From positions 1 to 9,840 of the forward strand of contig CALKHM010000267.1 in assembly GCA_937988695.1 (NCBI GenBank): a stretch of 9,840 bases of DNA, written 5' to 3'. This DNA is from an uncultured Microbacterium sp. Its GTDB lineage: Bacteria; Actinomycetota; Actinomycetes; Actinomycetales; Microbacteriaceae. Positions 6,684 to 9,840 of the stretch are shown here, piece by piece. Position 1 is the first letter of the stretch; each line of letters begins with the position of its first letter. The notes beneath the pieces are model-generated. The model was not told the DNA's origin and did no database searches. It saw only the letters and a list, made by a program, of their open reading frames with translations. The position numbers and the translations under genes were made by a program.

Positions 6684-6728
6684 CGTCAGCCCGATGACCC
6701 GCGTCGTTCGCCGGTCATCGGGCTGACG
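6684..6728 (+). terminator. 16-bp perfect hairpin after proX
   Basis: CGTCAGCCCGATGACC (6684-6699) is the exact reverse complement of GGTCATCGGGCTGACG (6713-6728), with a 13-base loop that can pair three more bases (GCG with CGC). It lies 45 bases after the proX stop. There is no T-run, which is common for terminators in high-GC actinobacteria. Being symmetrical, it could also stop transcripts coming from the convergent gene that ends at 6997. Confidence 0.75.
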
Positions 6729-6733
6729 CCCCC

Positions 6734-6980
6734 GGTCGTTGAGCGAGCGCAGTGCCCCCCGGTCGTTGAGCGAGCGCAGCGAGCCGAAACGACCACCCCC
6801 GGCCGTTGAGCGAGCGCAGCGAGTCGAAACGACCACCCTCCGGCCGTTGAGCGAGCGCAACGACCACCCCACGGCCGTTGAGCGAGCGCAGCGAGTCGAA
6901 ACGACTACCCCCCGGCCGTTGAGCGGGCGCAGCGACCACCTCCCCCGGTCGTTGAGCGAGCGCAGCGAGTCGAAACGCCG
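6734..6980. repeat. Seven tandem REP-like repeats with C-rich spacers
   Basis: The full 34-base unit consists of a head GGYCGTTGAGCGAGCGCA, a ten-base body GCGAGTCGAA and a tail ACGACC. When the head begins GGTCGTT, its seven bases pair with AACGACC at the end of the unit. Full copies lie at 6761-6794, 6801-6834, 6873-6906 and 6947-6980 (the last has a diverged tail). Copies at 6842-6865 and 6914-6937 are 24 bases long, and the one at 6734-6751 is only a head. Spacers are 6-9 bases, mostly A followed by C-runs. Single or paired copies of this element are common between genes in Microbacteriaceae. No transposase accompanies them. Open frames across the array (reading LRSLNGR or SERSESKR) are repeat artefacts. 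Confidence 0.9.
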
Positions 6981-6996
6981 CCGCCTCCGCGCTCGG

Positions 6997-7767
6997 TCAG
7001 GAGCCCGGGCCCGCGGGCAGCTGCAGCGCGACCTTCTTCTCGAGCACCTCGATCGCGTCGTCCGAGATCGCGAGCAGGCCGTCGAGCTCCTCGCGCACGC
7101 GCCGGTACGCGAGCTGTCGCTCTGCCGGGGTGGCCGCCTGGTCGACGGCGACCGTGAGCAGCTGCTTGGCGGTGTCCAACCGCTTTCGCTCGACCTCGGT
7201 GAACGACGAGTCCTTCAGTCGCCGGGCGTCGCGCTCGGCGAGGTCGAACGCGACCTCGAAGTCGGTCACCGCGTTGCGGTACTCATCGAGCTGCTCCTTC
7301 GTGAGCTTCGTCTTCGGCGAGGCCGGGCGCAGCCGGTCGGCGACCTTCTTCGCGCGCAGGAACGCCGCCGTCAGCGGTTGGCGTCCATCGCTCATCGCCG
7401 GGAAGGCGATGAGCTTGGCCACGTCGAGCTCGTAGTCGAGCCAGCGCTTGGTGACGGCGTCGTGCGCGTCGAACAGCTTCTGCAGCTGCTGCGCCTGGGA
7501 CGCCGCCGCATCCGGGCCGTCTGCGCGGGTGAGCGAGGTCGCCGTGGCGTCGTCGACGTGGCGGCCAACACCGGTGCGGCCGCGTCGGGCGGCGCGGGCC
7601 TCGGCCTCGGCCGAGCGGATCTCCGCCTTCGCGCGCAGCGTCTCCAGCCGGCGTTCATGGCGCGCCTTCGCTGAGCGCTCCCACGACTTGGCAGCGCCGC
7701 CGGCGATCCCCATCAACGGGAAGATCAGCCACCAGTAGCTGCCGACGAACTGCCAGAAGTCACCCAC
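6997..7767 (-). CDS. Membrane-anchored coiled-coil protein, unknown function
   Basis: I do not recognise a named family. From the GTG at 7767 the protein has 256 residues. One N-terminal membrane segment (about 5-25, FWQFVGSYWWLIFPLMGIAG) is followed by a basic stretch and a long helix rich in Ala, Glu and Arg (30-65), probably a coiled coil. A polar linker (65-90) leads to a mostly helical domain (91-250) with many Lys, Glu and Arg residues and no cysteines or catalytic motif. The positive charges after the membrane segment place the body in the cytoplasm. The open frame runs upstream to 7962, but that part is Arg/Pro-rich and looks non-coding. No ribosome-binding site precedes the GTG. TACCCT six bases upstream could be a -10 box for a leaderless mRNA. 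The gene is divergent from the binding-protein-like gene and ends 16 bases from the repeat array. Confidence 0.7.
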   Translation of the reverse strand: MGDFWQFVGSYWWLIFPLMGIAGGAAKSWERSAKARHERRLETLRAKAEIRSAEAEARAARRGRTGVGRHVDDATATSLTRADGPDAAASQAQQLQKLFDAHDAVTKRWLDYELDVAKLIAFPAMSDGRQPLTAAFLRAKKVADRLRPASPKTKLTKEQLDEYRNAVTDFEVAFDLAERDARRLKDSSFTEVERKRLDTAKQLLTVAVDQAATPAERQLAYRRVREELDGLLAISDDAIEVLEKKVALQLPAGPGS

Positions 7768-7902
7768 AATGACAGGGTAACCGTAGGGCGCGTCGCGCCG
7801 CCCGCCACGGGCGCGCACCGACCGGCCGCGCGCGGGATGCCGTCGTCGGTCGTATCGAAAACTGCGATGGGGCGATCGATGCGGAGCCGTCGCCTGTGTG
7901 CG

Positions 7903-7908
7903 TATGGT
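7903..7908 (+). promoter_or_regulatory. Possible -10 box of the binding-protein-like gene
   Basis: TATGGT at 7903-7908 matches four of six -10 consensus bases and lies 91 bases before the ATG at 8000, in the 232-base divergent gap. No good -35 is present at 16-18 bases upstream (ATGCGG or TGCGGA), so an activator may be required; the LysR-type regulator encoded downstream could serve. This is a weak call. Confidence 0.3.
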
Positions 7909-7950
7909 GAGCGGGACCGGGCCGAGAGGGCAGGATGCCGCAGGACCCGG

Positions 7951-7976
7951 GGCCACCGCCATCGGATGGCGTGGTC
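7951..7976 (+). promoter_or_regulatory. Palindrome/hairpin 24 bases before gene at 8000
   Basis: GCCATC-G-GATGGC (7958-7970) is a perfect 13-base DNA palindrome. In RNA it extends outward: GGCCAC (7951-7956) pairs with GTGGTC (7971-7976), with one bulged C (7957) and one G-U pair, making an 11-pair hairpin with a three-base loop. It could be an operator, or a leader structure that limits access to the ribosome-binding site. Confidence 0.45.
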
Positions 7977-7999
7977 ACGACGCGATGAAGGGTGTGATC

Positions 8000-8890
8000 A
8001 TGGGCAAGTTCGTCATCCAGCCGCATGGGCGGCTTCAGGAGTGGGTCGCCGAGGAGCACGGCTACTTCACCGACGAAGGGCTCGACTACGAGTTCGCCGA
8101 GGAGTGGTTCGCCGGTGCGTCTCGGACGACGTCGGCCGTGCAGTCCACGGATGCCGCGCCGCAGGAGTTCAAGAGCGGGGCGCTGGAGGACATGTCGAAA
8201 GGGCGCGCCTGCGATGTGTCCGGCGCCTGCCACTGGGCGGTCAACGATGCGGCCAGCCACGGCACCAGCGGCAAGCTCTGGGCGGCCGCCTACTCGGTGT
8301 GTCCCGCCGGCATCTTCGTGGCACCGGACTCCGACCTGCGCGCACCGGAGGACCTCGCGAACGTGCCGGTGGCCGTCGGCTACCACTCCGGCAGCCACTA
8401 CTCCGCGATCCAGGGGCTCGCGAACGTGGTGGCGCGCGACGAGGTCGCGACCACTTTTGCGGGGTTCCCTTACGACCGGGTGCGCCTGATCATGCGTGGC
8501 GAGGTGCAGGCCGCGAACGTGTTCGGTCCGCAGTACTACCTGCTCGAGCAGCTCGGATTCCGCAAGCTCTTGGACACGACCTTCATGATGGGGTTCTTCG
8601 TCTCGAACGAGGCCGACCACTCCGACACGCAGGCGTACTTCCGCGCGCTCGAACACGCGCAGCGCGACATCGATCTCGAGCAGGAGAGGTATAAGAAGTA
8701 CTGGTTGAGGGAGATGCCGCAGGACCTGGCCGCCATCGCCGACGTGCGCCGGTTCGGCCCCGGGGAGCGCATCGTGTTCCAGCCGTACACGCGTGAGATG
8801 TATGACGCCACCCAGCGGTGGATGAAGGAGTGGGGCCTGCTGGACCTCGACTTGCAGGAGAGCAGGTACGCGGACTCCGTTCTCGTGTGA
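8000..8890 (+). CDS. Signal-less NMT1/THI5-like substrate-binding-fold protein
   Basis: The 296-residue protein resembles periplasmic binding proteins of the NMT1/THI5/TauA group: an N-terminal strand KFVIQPHGRLQEWVAEEHGY, GYFTDEGLDYEF at 21-32, the second-lobe entry PEDLANVPVAVGYHSGSHYS at 116-135, and the C-terminal GERIVFQPYTREMYDATQRW. It has no signal peptide or lipobox at any in-frame start, so it should stay in the cytoplasm. Known proteins of this fold that lack a signal are enzymes (THI5, MqnA/MqnD, the desulfinase DszB, 4,5-dihydroxyphthalate decarboxylase). Cysteines C71 and C77 flank a striking segment, ACDVSGACHWAVND (70-83), with H78; H129 and H133 are further candidates for a pocket. 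I cannot assign a substrate. The ATG at 8000 has AAGGG seven bases upstream; ATG 7985 is an alternative. No permease or ATPase gene is adjacent. A LysR-type regulator gene follows 75 bases later. Confidence 0.75.
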   Translation: MGKFVIQPHGRLQEWVAEEHGYFTDEGLDYEFAEEWFAGASRTTSAVQSTDAAPQEFKSGALEDMSKGRACDVSGACHWAVNDAASHGTSGKLWAAAYSVCPAGIFVAPDSDLRAPEDLANVPVAVGYHSGSHYSAIQGLANVVARDEVATTFAGFPYDRVRLIMRGEVQAANVFGPQYYLLEQLGFRKLLDTTFMMGFFVSNEADHSDTQAYFRALEHAQRDIDLEQERYKKYWLREMPQDLAAIADVRRFGPGERIVFQPYTREMYDATQRWMKEWGLLDLDLQESRYADSVLV

Positions 8891-8925
8891 TCCTGGTGGG
8901 GAGCCGGAATCGTCGCCCGCGTGCA

Positions 8926-8951
8926 CTCGCCGTCGGCTCTCCGGCGGCGAG
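8926..8951 (+). terminator. 11-bp hairpin abutting the lysR ribosome-binding site
   Basis: CTCGCCGTCGG (8926-8936) pairs with CCGGCGGCGAG (8941-8951) around CTCT, with one G-T pair and no mismatch. It lies 35 bases after the stop at 8890 and ends directly against GGAGGG (8952-8957), the ribosome-binding site of the LysR-type gene. It may terminate the upstream transcript (there is no T-run) or modulate translation of the regulator. Confidence 0.5.
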
Positions 8952-8965
8952 GGAGGGCGGGGCCG

Positions 8966-9840
8966 GTGAATCTCGAGCTGTTCCGGTTGGCGGTGTTCGC
9001 GGCGGTCGTGGATCGCGACGGGTATTCCGCCGCGTCCCGGCACCTCCACCTGAGCCAGTCCACCGTGTCGCATCACGTCGCGGAGCTGCAGAAGACGGTC
9101 GGCATGGAGCTGCTCAGCTACGCGGAGGGACGCATCCGCCTGACGGCGGCGGGGCACGAGGTGTACCGCTCGGCCCAGACCATGCTGAACGAGCAGGACT
9201 CGTTGCGCGACGCGCTCGACGACCTGCGCCGTGGGAGGGGCGTGCGGCTGCGGTTCGGTGCCAGCCTGGCCTTCGAGCAGCCGTACTTCATGCATCAGGT
9301 CGTACGGCCGATGCAGTCCGCGCATCCGTCCACCATGCTCTCCATCGAGTTCGGGCACAGCGGGGTCACCGCGCAGGCGGTGCTCGACCACAAACTCGAC
9401 CTCGCCTATGTGCTGAACTGGCACCTGCCGCCGGGAGCCGTGTTCGAGGCGCTGGGATCGACGGAGTTCCTGTTCTTCGCCCCGCGCGACCACCCGCTGG
9501 CGGCGCAGGACTCGGTCTCTCCCGAGCAGATCGCCGCCGCCGGGCTGATCACGGCGCCGGCGACGGCAGTGGAGGCGACGTTCTACCGCGACGTCATGCG
9601 CCGCAGCGGGCTCGAGGAGTATCAGCCGGTGCTTCAGATCAGCGGGTTGCAGACGAGGATGCTGGCGGCCGAGGCGGGGCTCGGGATCGTCGGCACGTTC
9701 GTGCCCGCCTATGCGCAGCTCGAGGGCCGGCTCGTGCCGCTGCGGCTGGATCGTCCTGCCGGGCGCGCGGAGATCGGTCTCGTGCAGCGCGCCCATGGCG
9801 AGTCGTCGGAGGCGCAGGCGTGGTTGGCCGCCCATCTGCG
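8966..9840 (+). CDS. LysR family transcriptional regulator, C-terminus cut
   Basis: This is a LysR-type DNA-binding regulator that senses a small ligand, 291 residues visible. The winged helix-turn-helix occupies about 1-60, with the helix-turn-helix in GYSAASRHLHLSQSTVSHHV (19-38). A linker helix (62-90) leads to the ligand-binding domain from about 92, which starts VRLRFGAS, with the second lobe at about 163-265 and return to the first near 266. Family members have about 300 residues, so only a few are missing; the frame is open at the window end. GTG 8966 is supported by GGAGGG eight bases upstream and by the family N-terminus MNLELFRLAVF. Unlike the classical arrangement, the gene lies downstream of and in the same direction as its probable target, so it may be co-transcribed. 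The ligand is unknown. Confidence 0.92.
   Translation, partial: MNLELFRLAVFAAVVDRDGYSAASRHLHLSQSTVSHHVAELQKTVGMELLSYAEGRIRLTAAGHEVYRSAQTMLNEQDSLRDALDDLRRGRGVRLRFGASLAFEQPYFMHQVVRPMQSAHPSTMLSIEFGHSGVTAQAVLDHKLDLAYVLNWHLPPGAVFEALGSTEFLFFAPRDHPLAAQDSVSPEQIAAAGLITAPATAVEATFYRDVMRRSGLEEYQPVLQISGLQTRMLAAEAGLGIVGTFVPAYAQLEGRLVPLRLDRPAGRAEIGLVQRAHGESSEAQAWLAAHL

Noticed and set aside
6675..6939. Small open frames through the repeats, with LRSLNGR or SERSESKR peptides
   Set aside because: They are direct translations of the REP-like unit in several frames, a known source of false proteins in this family.
6734..6980. Repeat-spacer array resembling CRISPR
   Set aside because: Spacers are only 6-9 bases and nearly identical C-runs, repeat lengths vary, and no cas genes are present.
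7760..9835. A 691-codon open frame on the minus strand over the binding-protein-like gene and lysR
   Set aside because: Its translation is Arg/His/Pro/Gly-rich without domain features, while both plus-strand genes match known folds and have ribosome-binding sites.

Overview
The window looks like a contig end from a high-GC Gram-positive actinobacterium, most likely a member of Microbacteriaceae such as Microbacterium. The base composition is very GC-rich (about 70% by eye, not computed). GTG starts, ATGA gene overlaps and a string of the REP-like repeat with core GTTGAGCGAGCGCAGCGAG all fit that family, which I know from its intergenic regions. The first 48 bases are not biological: they match an Illumina TruSeq-type index adapter left on the contig end.

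Left part (49-3024). A minus-strand gene for an AI-2E-type membrane protein is cut by the adapter. It is divergent from a small plus-strand AroQ-class chorismate mutase. Next comes a compact minus-strand operon of three genes joined by two ATGA overlaps: a YtrA-type GntR regulator, an ABC ATPase and a six-helix ABC-2-like permease. The regulator probably senses a stress or small ligand and controls its own operon through a TTAGT-type dyad just upstream. The transported compound is unknown.

Middle part (3025-6638). A 364-base divergent intergenic region contains the gntR promoter, a 9-11-9 inverted repeat over a possible plus-strand promoter, and a strong hairpin. It leads into a complete compatible-solute uptake system: proV (ATPase with CBS domains), proW (permease) and proX (lipoprotein binding protein). 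ProX captures a quaternary-amine solute such as glycine betaine outside the membrane, ProW forms the channel, and ProV drives import with ATP; its CBS domains can sense ionic strength. Two hairpins separate proW from proX.

Right part (6639-9840). A 16-bp perfect hairpin follows proX. Then come seven REP-like repeat copies in tandem, which fill most of the gap before a convergent minus-strand gene for a membrane-anchored, coiled-coil protein of unknown function. The window ends with two plus-strand genes: a periplasmic-binding-protein-fold protein with no signal peptide, and a LysR-type regulator cut by the window end. The pair is the least understood part of the window. The first is probably a cytoplasmic enzyme or sensor rather than a transporter subunit, and the second probably controls it. 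I saw no RNA genes, transposases or CRISPR arrays.
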